Part shown: positions 8,427 to 16,088 of the stretch, piece after piece
How the letters are laid out: each line of letters starts with the position of its first letter
How positions within the stretch are numbered: position 1 is the first letter of the stretch
Source of the DNA: Methanobrevibacter ruminantium
GTDB lineage: Archaea; Methanobacteriota; Methanobacteria; Methanobacteriales; Methanobacteriaceae
Direction: 5' to 3'
DNA length: 64,000 bases
NCBI GenBank assembly: GCA_004553595.1
Contig: SFKZ01000004.1
Location: forward strand, 62,001 to 126,000
The notes under the pieces: generated by a model
What the model was told of the DNA's origin: nothing
What the model saw: the letters and a program-made list of their open reading frames with translations, nothing else
Database searches by the model: none
Program-made: the position numbers and the translations under genes

Positions 8427-8978
8427 ATGAGAATCCTGATTTCAAACCTAAAGGGAAAAGAACTTTTGGATATTGCTATGAAAAATAGAATCGAAAAATT
8501 GGTATCCGTATATACAAACTATAATGAAACAAGCTTGCTTGACCAGTACATGATGAAGGAAAACATTAAAATCAGCACAACAAGTGCCATTGAAGCTTCA
8601 AAGCAATTAACATACATTATTCGAAATTCAAAAGAAGAAGGAAATGAGATCTTTGTTGCAACTGATGGAAACTTCATAGGTTCCATCTTAAACTTCGTTG
8701 CAAATAAGGAAGGGGCAGACCACATTTACTATTGCTTCAATGACCAAGCGATACAAATGCCTAAATTAAGCATAAACCTCTCTAAAACAAAAATGAAAAT
8801 TCTAAAAACCCTTGAAGAGTCTGAGCAAACCGCTATCCTAATTGGAAAGAATGTAGGGATTTCAAGAGCTATGGTCTACAAGCACATCAATAGCCTAATG
8901 GAAGACGGTTTGGTAGGGCAAACAAAACAGTATGAAAAATATTACCTTACAAATGCAGGAAAGATGATGATTATTTAA
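8427..8978 (+). CDS. CARF-like plus winged-helix transcriptional regulator (183 aa)
   Basis: The C-terminal ~70 residues are a winged helix: KTKMKILKTLEE, then IGKNVGISRAMVYKHINSLMEDGLVG with a wing QYEKYYLTNAGKMM. The N-terminal ~110 residues look like a small Rossmann-type domain. It begins MRILISNLKG and has EIFVATDGNFIGSILNFVANKEGADHIYYCFND, placed like the ligand-binding loop and following helix of CARF domains in Csa3-type regulators. The architecture therefore suggests a nucleotide-sensing regulator, possibly of the Csa3 kind. That is inference: no cas gene or CRISPR repeat lies in the window. Start ATG follows GAGGGAATTAT. A strong terminator follows at 9094-9127. Alternative: a stand-alone MarR/ArsR-like regulator with an unrelated N-domain. 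Confidence 0.65.
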   Translation: MRILISNLKGKELLDIAMKNRIEKLVSVYTNYNETSLLDQYMMKENIKISTTSAIEASKQLTYIIRNSKEEGNEIFVATDGNFIGSILNFVANKEGADHIYYCFNDQAIQMPKLSINLSKTKMKILKTLEESEQTAILIGKNVGISRAMVYKHINSLMEDGLVGQTKQYEKYYLTNAGKMMII

Positions 8979-9093
8979 AAACATCATTAACCCTATATTT
9001 AAAAAAAAGCCTAATAACAATTCTAATAAAAAAAAAATATCCTCATAGAAAAATAGAAATAAATCCATATAATTCCAATAAAAAAAGAAAATA

Positions 9094-9127
9094 TTAAAAT
9101 GTGAAAACAAAATGATTCACATTTTAA
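9094..9127. terminator. Bidirectional hairpin terminator between convergent genes
   Basis: TTAAAATGTGAA (9094-9105) and TTCACATTTTAA (9116-9127) form a perfect 12-bp stem with a 10-base loop. A T-rich run with TTTTTT follows on the plus strand (to about 9150), and a run of seven T follows on the minus strand, so both the regulator gene and the transporter gene can end here. Confidence 0.6.
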
Positions 9128-9197
9128 AAATGTTTTAATTTAATTTTTTATTTGATATAACTAATTAATATTCATCTGATAAGTAATTTTAAATTAA

Positions 9198-9839
9198 TTA
9201 ATCTTCAGCAGGTTTTCCTTTTTCAGCCCATCTTACAGTCATTGAAGTGAATGGCTGTGCAATTACAGTCCATACTAAACTGAGTGCCCAATGGGTGATG
9301 ATCATTATTAAAATGTCCACTACAGAGTACATTCCAACAAATGCTAAACCGATAAAAACAAAGTTATCGATTAATTGACTGAATGCAATAACTGCTAAGT
9401 TAATACCAGATGAGTAACTTTTACCTTTGTTTACAATAGTAGTCAACCTTGCATTTACTAAGTTACCAATTAAATAACTAATGTATGAAGCTACAAGAAT
9501 TCTTGGGGTTTGAGTAAATACAAAGGATAATGCTGCATCACCAGTAAAGAAATCTGGGGATGGCAAGAATAATATTAAAGTAGTCATAAATACGAATAAT
9601 ACGTCAGCAGCAATACCTAATGCAAGGGTTCTTTGTGCAACTCTTTCACCATATACATCAGCAATTACGTTAGTTAAAATATATACTAAAGGATAGATCA
9701 ATACTCCCGCAGGAGTTTCCATACCTAAGAAATTAATGTTAATAATCTTAACTGTAATTAAGTTTGCAATGGTAAAAGCCATACAGAAGAATACTGTGAG
9801 TATTACTCTTTTTTCTGTAAAGTCAAAATTTAAATCCAT
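9198..9839 (-). CDS. VUT family (YhhQ/DUF165) queuosine-precursor-type transporter
   Basis: Integral membrane protein with about six helices and the VUT family hallmarks: FTIANLITVKIININFLG, PAGVLIYPLVYILTNVIADVYGE, and ARLTTIVNKGKSYSSGINLAVIAFSQLIDNFVFIGLAF. Bacterial members import preQ0/preQ1 for queuosine synthesis. In Archaea the same precursor feeds archaeosine in tRNA, so import of a 7-deazaguanine precursor is the likely role, though not proven from sequence. Length (213 aa) fits the family. Start ATG 9839 follows AAGGATTG. No preQ1 riboswitch was noticed in the leader. Confidence 0.85.
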   Translation of the reverse strand: MDLNFDFTEKRVILTVFFCMAFTIANLITVKIININFLGMETPAGVLIYPLVYILTNVIADVYGERVAQRTLALGIAADVLFVFMTTLILFLPSPDFFTGDAALSFVFTQTPRILVASYISYLIGNLVNARLTTIVNKGKSYSSGINLAVIAFSQLIDNFVFIGLAFVGMYSVVDILIMIITHWALSLVWTVIAQPFTSMTVRWAEKGKPAED

Positions 9840-10029
9840 TTAATCAATCCTTAATCCAATAAAGTTAAAATAATAGATTAAATATTTTAAGTTAATGAAA
9901 TATTAATTTAAAAAGAAGATTTTTAAAAAATAAGATATTTCATACAACATATTAAATATTTAACTTACTCAAATATAAATATTTAGTATTACTTATGCAA
10001 TCCCTATAAAATTTCCATGAACTTCTTAT

Positions 10030-10050
10030 GCAGATTTTCATTAAATCTGC
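10030..10050. other. Perfect stem-loop followed by oligo-T
   Basis: GCAGATTT (10030-10037) pairs with AAATCTGC (10043-10050) across TCATT. The plus strand continues AAAATTTTTATG. It resembles a small terminator, but no upstream plus-strand gene ends here; it may close an unannotated short transcript or act as an operator. Confidence 0.35.
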
Positions 10051-10140
10051 AAAATTTTTATGATAGTAAGAAAATTTTATATAATTTATAAACATATTAA
10101 TTAATAGAATTAATAGATTCATATTATAATTATCTATTTT

Positions 10141-10182
10141 AAAAATCTAATTTTAAAAATCTAATTTTAAAAATCTAATTTT
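10141..10182. repeat. Three perfect tandem copies of a 14-bp unit
   Basis: AAAAATCTAATTTT is repeated exactly three times without spacer, ending 17 bases before the ATG of the 77-aa gene. The unit is phased near 1.3 helical turns and overlaps where promoter or leader should be, so copy-number change could alter expression. Confidence 0.85.
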
Positions 10183-10199
10183 AAATGGGGAATTGAATC

Positions 10200-10433
10200 A
10201 TGAACTCCAAAAACAATCAAGAAGATCCAAGTCCAATTGATGAAATCAAAAAGGAATACTTGGAAAAAATAGACTATTTTGGAAATAGAAGAAGCAAATA
10301 TGCCCTCTATAAAAAATTCAGTAAAAAATACAACCTTAACAAGAGAGTTTTCCTTTACATTATCAATCAGGCCCATGAAGATGTTGGAAGCCCAAAAAGA
10401 TATGAATTGAACGCAAATAGAAATAGAAAATAA
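10200..10433 (+). CDS. Small basic hypothetical protein, 77 aa
   Basis: Unrecognised. It is very rich in Lys, Asn and Tyr (FGNRRSKYALYKKFSKKYN) and lacks Cys and membrane segments; the second half (LNKRVFLYIINQAHEDVG) could be helical. GGGGAATTGAATC precedes the ATG and a perfect hairpin terminator follows 36 bases after the stop, so it looks like a complete monocistronic unit. The basic charge suggests nucleic-acid binding, but that is a guess. It is directly preceded by the 14-bp tandem repeat. Confidence 0.6.
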   Translation: MNSKNNQEDPSPIDEIKKEYLEKIDYFGNRRSKYALYKKFSKKYNLNKRVFLYIINQAHEDVGSPKRYELNANRNRK

Positions 10434-10468
10434 AAATGATCTTAACTAATTTTCAAAAGATTTCCCTA

Positions 10469-10489
10469 ATGAAATAAATATTATTTCAT
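10469..10489 (+). terminator. Hairpin terminator after the 77-aa gene
   Basis: ATGAAATAA and TTATTTCAT form a perfect 9-bp stem with a 3-base loop, followed by T-rich sequence. It lies 36 bases downstream of the stop at 10433. Confidence 0.45.
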
Positions 10490-10644
10490 ATCTTAAATAA
10501 TATCTAATTTTTATATCCTCTAAAATTAAAACGAAAGATTTATAAGTTCTCATAACATAATATTATACGATGTGTATATAATTACATATCATTAATAAAT
10601 TTATAATCTCCAATAAAAATAATTTATTAATCAATAATATTAAT

Positions 10645-10815
10645 ATAAGAGGATATTTGACTATTGTCTTAATAAAAAAGTCCTATATAAATTACCTTAA
10701 AACTTGATATTGCATAAGTGCAATTTCTTATACAAATTACCTAAATACTATAAAAGTACTTATTAATTTTTTAAAGATGATAAAAAATATCCTCTTATTT
10801 TAAATTTCTTTTTTT
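10645..10815 (+). ncRNA. Candidate structured RNA closed by a perfect 14-bp terminal stem
   Basis: ATAAGAGGATATTT (10645-10658) is the exact reverse complement of AAATATCCTCTTAT (10785-10798), 126 bases apart, and a run of seven T follows at about 10809-10815. Inside are a hairpin ATTGCA-TAAG-TGCAAT and two copies of a TATAxAAATTACCT motif. A TATA-like stretch lies just upstream near 10620. This is the layout expected of an RNA with a long closing stem and an oligo-T terminator. A MITE-like element with terminal inverted repeats is the alternative, but I see no target-site duplication. No open reading frame of note lies inside. Confidence 0.4.
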
Positions 10816-11053
10816 AAACATAACCAAATTTATAAAAAAGTTTTGCAATACAATTAATTATCATATTTCTAATATATTAAAGAAAACTTTAATATTTTTA
10901 TAAAAAACTAATTATTTTTAATAATTAGTTATATAAAAAATAGTTCTAAAATATGAAAATATTTATTAATTAAAAAAATAAAAATAAGTATAGGATTAAC
11001 ATCCATTGGGGAAATGAAAAATATTATAAATTTATTTATAGTAATTTTCATTA

Positions 11054-11167
11054 AAAGAACATAGTAAAACGGAATTTTTATGATTTATATTTTAAAATAA
11101 ATTTTAAAAATTATTTAAAAGATTAGAAACTAACAAACTAACTACTATGTTCTTTCCAATTTTTTTC
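11054..11167 (+). ncRNA. Second candidate structured RNA closed by a perfect 13-bp terminal stem
   Basis: AAAGAACATAGTA (11054-11066) is the exact reverse complement of TACTATGTTCTTT (11143-11155), and CCAATTTTTTTC with at least seven T follows directly. A TATA-like TTATAAATTTA at 11025-11035 places the predicted start at about 11054, where the stem begins. The interior is A/T rich with weaker dyads. Same design as the element at 10645 but unrelated sequence. The strand is chosen from the TATA box and T-run. Confidence 0.4.
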
Positions 11168-11293
11168 TAATTTAATTATTTTTATAATTTTTACAAGATT
11201 ATTAACCAATTGCTATTTTTATAAATTTTACAATTTATCTGATCAACTGCTATTTTTAAAAAAAGATAAATTTAAAGCAAAATAGCATATTAA

Positions 11294-12091
11294 TCAGATA
11301 TCCTCCAGGATTTCTTTAGGAGCCCCAGCAACTTCCACCAAATATTCGGCTTCAACAATATGCAATTTGGAAGGAATTACAATGCAATGAAGAGGACCTC
11401 CAAAATCAAAATCAATTAGGTCTTTAACATATCCTGCCTTTACAAGATTATCCTTAGATCCCACTCTTGCAATACCAATAGCTAGAGTTTCCTCATTAAC
11501 AAGTCCTTCATGGTCAAGGTTATCCTTAATGGCCATTAGATTTTCCAACCCTTCATTTACAGTCATGTACTTATCATTATGTGCTTGAATATCCAATAGG
11601 ACCAAGGTATGCATATCCATCTTTAAGTTCTCTTCAATAGATATATACGGGGATTTAGGGAAATAATTATACTCCAAATCAGGGAATGGAATGGTAGTGA
11701 CCTTACCGAACTTATATGCTTGAAGGCCTGAAATAGCTGGTGCTGAAGATAAAATGCTTGATCCGTGAATGACTTCAAAATCAATATCATTTCTTGCACA
11801 TTCCACTAGAAAATCAGAATGTGTTGTAGCTATTAAAGGGTCTCCACCAGTAATCAATGCAACATCCTTATCTTTAGCTTCCCTTAAAAAGATTGACTCT
11901 TCTTCCACCTGAGTTCTGTCAAGAACAATAATCTCCTTTCCAATAATTGATTCAATCTTTTCAAAATTAGAGCCGAATAAGCGTGAAGTGAAAAACTCAG
12001 CATAAACCTTATCCACTTTTTTTAATGCTTCCAAACCTTTTAAAGATATGTCCTTTTCATCGAATAATCCTAAACCAACCAAATAAAACAT
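11294..12091 (-). CDS. dph5: Diphthine synthase
   Basis: S-adenosylmethionine-dependent methyltransferase that methylates the modified histidine of elongation factor 2 during diphthamide synthesis; the target factor aEF2 is encoded at 53589-55784. Family signs are MFYLVGLGLFDEKDISLKGLEAL at the N-terminus, the SAM loop ALITGGDPLIATTHSDF, the HGSSILSSAPAISGLQAYKFG segment and the C-terminal GGPLHCIVIPSKLHIVEAEYL. At 265 aa it matches archaeal DphB. It is a single-domain tetrapyrrole-methylase-fold protein. Start ATG follows AAGTGATTTT. It stands alone. Confidence 0.94.
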   Translation of the reverse strand: MFYLVGLGLFDEKDISLKGLEALKKVDKVYAEFFTSRLFGSNFEKIESIIGKEIIVLDRTQVEEESIFLREAKDKDVALITGGDPLIATTHSDFLVECARNDIDFEVIHGSSILSSAPAISGLQAYKFGKVTTIPFPDLEYNYFPKSPYISIEENLKMDMHTLVLLDIQAHNDKYMTVNEGLENLMAIKDNLDHEGLVNEETLAIGIARVGSKDNLVKAGYVKDLIDFDFGGPLHCIVIPSKLHIVEAEYLVEVAGAPKEILEDI

Positions 12092-12185
12092 AAAATCACT
12101 TAAATAATATTAATAAAATCAATCTAATTACAACAAAATAACGAAAAAAGGTTAAATTTTAAATAAAAAGTAAAAATAGATTAAT

Positions 12186-12262
12186 AAAAAAAGGGCGCTT
12201 AATAACACAGGCCCACCATAAACCTGCTCTTCACGTTAAAAAGCAACCCTTTTTACACCATA
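12186..12262 (-). ncRNA. Candidate GC-rich structured small RNA between the flavoprotein gene and dph5
   Basis: Within A/T-rich DNA, 12186-12254 is a GC-richer block. On the minus strand AAAAAGGG (12254-12247) pairs with CCCTTTTT (12195-12188). Inside that GCTT pairs with AAGC and AAC with GTT, and the tip is CAGG/CCTG. Seven T follow directly as a terminator, and a minus-strand TATA-like TTTTAAAATAAAG at about 12271-12283 is placed correctly upstream. The plus strand also shows a TATA-like TTTTAAATA (12157-12165) and could form the mirror hairpin ending in ACACC, so orientation is not settled. I cannot match it to SRP, RNase P, tRNA or a clear C/D or H/ACA guide. Confidence 0.5.
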
Positions 12263-12292
12263 CATCACCACTTTATTTTAAAAAAAAAGCGT

Positions 12293-12311
12293 AGCTGTTT
12301 TATAAACAGCT
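12293..12311 (-). terminator. Terminator of the flavodoxin-like gene
   Basis: AGCTGTTT and AAACAGCT form a perfect 8-bp stem with a 3-base loop. On the minus strand ACGC and a run of nine T follow. It lies about 90 bases after the stop at 12401. Confidence 0.6.
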
Positions 12312-12400
12312 AATAATATTTTATACATAACTTATATTTAAAGTTTCGCGAAAATTCGTATAATATAGAACTATTTGCCTAACTAAAAAAATAATAAATA

Positions 12401-12937
12401 TTAAAGGGATTTGCCTAATTCATAAGCCATATTAGGATAGTTTGAATTAATGACATCTGGCTTTAAATAACAGAAAGTAGCCAATATTTTACCGCAATCT
12501 TCAAAACCCAAATAGCGAACTATATTATCATAATTCAATTCAAGTGCAGACATGGTCCAATCATTCCCATCAGTTGCAGTTGCAAGCAATGCAGACTTCT
12601 TGCCAGCCCCCATGATTTCATAATTGATTGAATAAAATCTATCTATAACCGCTTTTATTTGAGCTGAAAGACCGAAATAATACAATGGACTAACAAAAAC
12701 GATCATATCTGAAGACATGATCTTATCATAAATATTATCCATAGAATCTGAATAAACACATTTTCCACCATGAACTCTGCAGGAATCACATCCTCTGCAT
12801 GGAGATACATCTTCAAAAGCAGAGTCAAATCTATAAACATTATGTCCTGCTTCCTCTGCACCCCTAATAAATTCACATGCTAAAACATTTGAAGTGCCAT
12901 CTCTATGCGGACTTCCTGTAATCATTAAAATTTCCAT
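12401..12937 (-). CDS. Flavodoxin-fold iron-sulfur flavoprotein / NADPH-dependent FMN reductase family
   Basis: The N-terminal MEILMITGSPHRDGTSNVLA is the FMN phosphate loop of the NADPH-dependent FMN reductase fold. A compact cysteine motif CRGCDSC plus a following Cys (GGKCVYSD) at residues 48-62 is that of the archaeal iron-sulfur flavoprotein (Isf) family. These accept electrons from ferredoxin and can reduce O2 or peroxide in methanogens. The conserved SPLYYFGLSAQIKAVIDRFYS follows. At 178 aa it is close to family length. GGGGTTTTATA precedes the ATG. Upstream is the aldo/keto reductase gene, another redox protein, 98 bases away; co-transcription is possible. Confidence 0.8.
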   Translation of the reverse strand: MEILMITGSPHRDGTSNVLACEFIRGAEEAGHNVYRFDSAFEDVSPCRGCDSCRVHGGKCVYSDSMDNIYDKIMSSDMIVFVSPLYYFGLSAQIKAVIDRFYSINYEIMGAGKKSALLATATDGNDWTMSALELNYDNIVRYLGFEDCGKILATFCYLKPDVINSNYPNMAYELGKSL

Positions 12938-13035
12938 TATAAAACCCCAAATTAAAAAACATTATATTAAAAAAAAATAAGAATGAATAACTGTTAAATG
13001 AATAAAAATAAAAAAGGAAAAATTAATTTAAAAGG

Positions 13036-14193
13036 TTAATTATCATCCTTAGTGAATCCATAAACCTCTGTTTCAAAGGTTTTAGCAACTTCGGGCATTA
13101 AGCTTGCAATATCAAGTTGCTGAGGACATTCCTTCATGCATGCTTCACAGCCAGTACAGTCAGAAGCAATTCCCACCCCATCCAAAAATGAATAGTTTCT
13201 ATATGCATTTCCAACTGCAGTGAATTCACCAACCTTTAAACCTTGAATCTTCTCGTTGTTATACAAGTCAAACAATTTAGGAATCATGATATTTGAAGGA
13301 CATGAACTAATGCAGTAATTACACTTAGTGCAAGGGATTGCAATATTACTGTTAATAATTTCAGTTACGTCCTCAATGATCTTATGCTCTTCCTCATTAA
13401 GTGGATTGTAGTCATCCATGAAACCTAGGTTTTCTTCCATTTGCTCCAAGCTGCTTGCACCAGACAATACCATGAACACACCATCGATTCCTGCTACATA
13501 ACGCAATGCCCAAGATACTGGAGATTCATCAGGATTATACTCTTTCAATTTTTTCTCCGCTTCTTCAGGAAGATCTGCCAAGAATCCTCCTTTCAATGGT
13601 TCCATAACAATAATAGGCAAACCATACTTATGAGCAACTTCAACACATTTTCTTGATTCTACCCCATCATTTTCCCAGTCAAGATAATTGATTTGCAATT
13701 GGACAAATTCCATTTCAGGATGTTCCTTCAATATATTGTCCAGGAATTCTGCATTTGCATGAGTGGAAAGACCTAACTTCTTGATTTTACCTTCATCTTT
13801 CATCTTTTTACAGAAACCAAAGGTATCTACATATTTCCATCCTGCTTCAGAAAAGCTGCTTACATTATGAATCATATAATAATCAAAGTAATCTACACCG
13901 CAACGTTCCAATTGTTCCTTGAAGATTGGTTCCACTTGAGACTCTTCAGTGATTAAGAAAGTTGGCATCTTATCTGCAATTACAAATGAGTCCCTTGGAT
14001 AACGTTCTACGACCGCTTTTCTTAAAGCAACTTCACTTGCTCCATCATGATAAGCATAAGCGGTATCAAAGTAATTGAAGCCGTTTTCCATATAAACATC
14101 TGCCATCTTCTTAACTTGTTCAAAATCTACACTTGAGAAATCATTTTCATCAAGTTGTGGCAATCTCATCATTCCAAATCCCATATTCTTCAT
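13036..14193 (-). CDS. Aldo/keto reductase with C-terminal [4Fe-4S] ferredoxin domain
   Basis: Residues 1-280 form a TIM-barrel aldo/keto reductase with the catalytic set visible: NYFDTAYAYH (Asp, Tyr), IADKMPTF (Lys) and YMIHN (His). Residues 290-360 carry two ferredoxin-type cysteine groups, CTKCNYCISSCP and CTGCEACMKECP, so electrons may pass between a carbonyl substrate and Fe-S centres instead of only NAD(P)H. This fused family is common in strict anaerobes; the substrate is unknown. At 385 aa it has the usual length. AGGAGATTAAT precedes the ATG. The small coiled-coil protein gene lies 36 bases upstream. Confidence 0.9.
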   Translation of the reverse strand: MKNMGFGMMRLPQLDENDFSSVDFEQVKKMADVYMENGFNYFDTAYAYHDGASEVALRKAVVERYPRDSFVIADKMPTFLITEESQVEPIFKEQLERCGVDYFDYYMIHNVSSFSEAGWKYVDTFGFCKKMKDEGKIKKLGLSTHANAEFLDNILKEHPEMEFVQLQINYLDWENDGVESRKCVEVAHKYGLPIIVMEPLKGGFLADLPEEAEKKLKEYNPDESPVSWALRYVAGIDGVFMVLSGASSLEQMEENLGFMDDYNPLNEEEHKIIEDVTEIINSNIAIPCTKCNYCISSCPSNIMIPKLFDLYNNEKIQGLKVGEFTAVGNAYRNYSFLDGVGIASDCTGCEACMKECPQQLDIASLMPEVAKTFETEVYGFTKDDN

Positions 14194-14228
14194 ATTAATC
14201 TCCTAAACCATTAAAATTTTAATAAGTC

Positions 14229-14576
14229 TTAATCCTTATAGAACATCTGTTTATTATATTCCTTTTCCAATTCCAACTGTCTAATTTTTCTATCGTATTG
14301 AGCGGCCTCTTCCTCTTTAAATTCAATCAAGCCACTGATAAGAATATCAATCTTCTTTTGACAATCCATCATTGCCTTTTCCTTTTGAATCTTCAAAGAT
14401 TCAATCTCATTATCTATTTCCATAAGCCTTAATTCACTCATTGGATAATAGCTAAAACCTAAGGCTTCATCAAGGGCATGGTCCAAAAGATCCTGCAATT
14501 TCAATCCTTTTGATTTGGCAAGGTCTTTTTTCTCCTTATTTATCTTCACACTAGTTGTCTCATTAAAACAACCCAT
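14229..14576 (-). CDS. Hypothetical protein with ribbon-helix-helix-like N-terminus and coiled coil (115 aa)
   Basis: Start set at ATG 14576; the GTG at 14585 is inside the AGGTGA ribosome binding site. Residues about 5-40 (TTSVKINKEKKDLAKSKGLKLQDLLDHALDEAL) look like a ribbon-helix-helix DNA-binding domain. The rest is a heptad-rich coiled coil, MEIDNEIESLKIQKEKAMMD and on to the C-terminus. It may be a DNA-binding dimer that regulates the following aldo/keto reductase gene, but no experiment or close homolog is known to me. The upstream DNA toward trm5 is A/T rich. Confidence 0.65.
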   Translation of the reverse strand: MGCFNETTSVKINKEKKDLAKSKGLKLQDLLDHALDEALGFSYYPMSELRLMEIDNEIESLKIQKEKAMMDCQKKIDILISGLIEFKEEEAAQYDRKIRQLELEKEYNKQMFYKD

Positions 14577-14931
14577 AATTATCACCTAAAGATAATCCTA
14601 ATCAATATATTTCCAAATAATACTAAAATAATATTGTATAATATATAATCTAAAATTTTATATATATAAAATTAATGTTAAAGAACAATATATATGATTT
14701 TTCAAAAAAATCATTTTGAAGATAAGATAATCTTAAAAACAATAAAAATTAAATATTTATTCAAAAGAGAAAAATAATTTAAAATAATAAACTAATTAAA
14801 TAATAAAAAAATATTGAAAATTCGATGCGGAAAAAGTATCGATTTAAACAAAATAACGATTGATAAAACTTAAGGCCTATACAACAAATAGGAAAATTAT
14901 AAATGATAAAACTAGTTTAATAAAAGATATT

Positions 14932-16032
14932 ATGTTAACACTAAAAATTCCAGTGCAGAATATAGAGGCGACAAGACAAATTGTACTAAATCATAAAATT
15001 ATTGACTTTGACTATAAGATTAAAGTCGAAAATGGTTTCGGACATATTCCCATTAAAGAAGGAACAGATGAGGAATTGCTTTCAAAAGTTATGGAAGAGT
15101 GCAAGAAAGAAATCATTAAGCAAAATGAGAATTATACAATCGAAATTATGGATTTAAGCCAAGAAGAAGACCTCGAAACTGTAAAGAGATTTCCAAGAAG
15201 CATAACAGAACTTCTTAAAGGCAAATTAAGTGAAGAGGAAAGTGAAGAGCTTAAAAAATCCTTTGACATCATTGGGGATGTTGTGATTGTAGAGATTCCA
15301 GAAGATCTTGAAGCCCATAAAAAGGAAATAGGTCAAGCAACCCTCCAATTCACTAAACGAAAAACTGTTTACATGAAAAAAAGTGCAATTAAGGGTGTTA
15401 TAAGAGTAAGGGAACTTGAACTTATCGCTGGAGAGGACACTCCTATCACAATCCATAAGGAACATGGCACTAGATTGAAATTGGATGTGAAAAACGTTTA
15501 TTTCTCACCAAGACTTGCTACTGAAAGGAAAAGGGTGCAAGAAGCAACACAAGATGGAGAAGAGATTCTTGACATGTTTGCAGGAATCGGACCGTTTCCA
15601 ATTGTAATCGCTCATGAAAAGAATGTGAACATAACTGCAGTGGACATCAATGAATATGCGATTAAGTACTTGAATGAGAATATCAAGCTAAATAAGTTGG
15701 CGCCTAATGCTCACATCACGGCAATTTGTGGTGATACAAATGAAGTTGCATTAAATGAATTAAAGGGAAAGAAATTCGATAGACTTATTATGAATCTTCC
15801 AGGGTTAGCACCTGAATTCTTAGATTTGGCTGTTTCATTATGCAAGGATGGTGGAGTCATTCACTATTACGAGTTTTCAGATGGATTTTCACAAGGTATA
15901 AAAAGAGCACAAATAGCTTGTGAGAAACAAAACAAGGAAGTTGAAATACTAAATACACGTAAAGTTAAATCATCAAGCCCAGGAATGTGGCATGTAGCTA
16001 TTGATTGTAAAGTAAATGAAAATAATAGTTAA
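14932..16032 (+). CDS. trm5: tRNA (guanine(37)-N1)-methyltransferase Trm5-type
   Basis: SAM-dependent methyltransferase that makes m1G next to the anticodon, guarding reading frame. The SAM site is ILDMFAGIGPFPIVIA, then TAVDINEYAIKYLNENIKLN, the catalytic region LIMNLPGLAPEFLD and the C-terminal VIHYYEFSDGFSQG. An N-terminal D1-like domain (MLTLKIPVQNIEATRQIVLN..FDYKI) and the middle VRELELIAGEDTPITIHKEHG complete the archaeal Trm5 layout. I start at ATG 14932 because the family's first strand begins here (366 aa). The frame is open to a TTG at 14860 (390 aa), and neither start has a strong ribosome binding site, so the longer form remains possible. Confidence 0.88.
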   Translation: MLTLKIPVQNIEATRQIVLNHKIIDFDYKIKVENGFGHIPIKEGTDEELLSKVMEECKKEIIKQNENYTIEIMDLSQEEDLETVKRFPRSITELLKGKLSEEESEELKKSFDIIGDVVIVEIPEDLEAHKKEIGQATLQFTKRKTVYMKKSAIKGVIRVRELELIAGEDTPITIHKEHGTRLKLDVKNVYFSPRLATERKRVQEATQDGEEILDMFAGIGPFPIVIAHEKNVNITAVDINEYAIKYLNENIKLNKLAPNAHITAICGDTNEVALNELKGKKFDRLIMNLPGLAPEFLDLAVSLCKDGGVIHYYEFSDGFSQGIKRAQIACEKQNKEVEILNTRKVKSSSPGMWHVAIDCKVNENNS

Positions 16033-16088
16033 AATAGATTAAGAAAATAATTAAAAAATTATTAAAAAATTATTAAAATAGAAAAATA

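Larger units (their letters stand above)
9840..10199. other. AT-rich intergenic region with a hairpin and tandem repeat
   Basis: No gene seen in 360 bases between two diverging genes. A perfect stem-loop (10030-10050) and three 14-base tandem repeats (10141-10182) are described separately. The rest is featureless A/T-rich DNA that must hold the promoters for both neighbours. Confidence 0.5.

Noticed and set aside
8895..9110. Minus-strand 71-residue frame rich in Phe and Leu
   Set aside because: Runs over the end of the regulator gene and its terminator; composition comes from A-rich DNA.
10434..11293. CRISPR array or attachment site
   Set aside because: The long gap has inverted repeats but no regularly spaced direct repeats, no integrase and no tRNA edge.
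12186..12254. Archaeal H/ACA guide RNA on the plus strand (stem followed by ACACC)
   Set aside because: The expected pseudouridylation pocket and K-turn are not clear, and the minus strand has the better terminator; kept only as an unspecified RNA.
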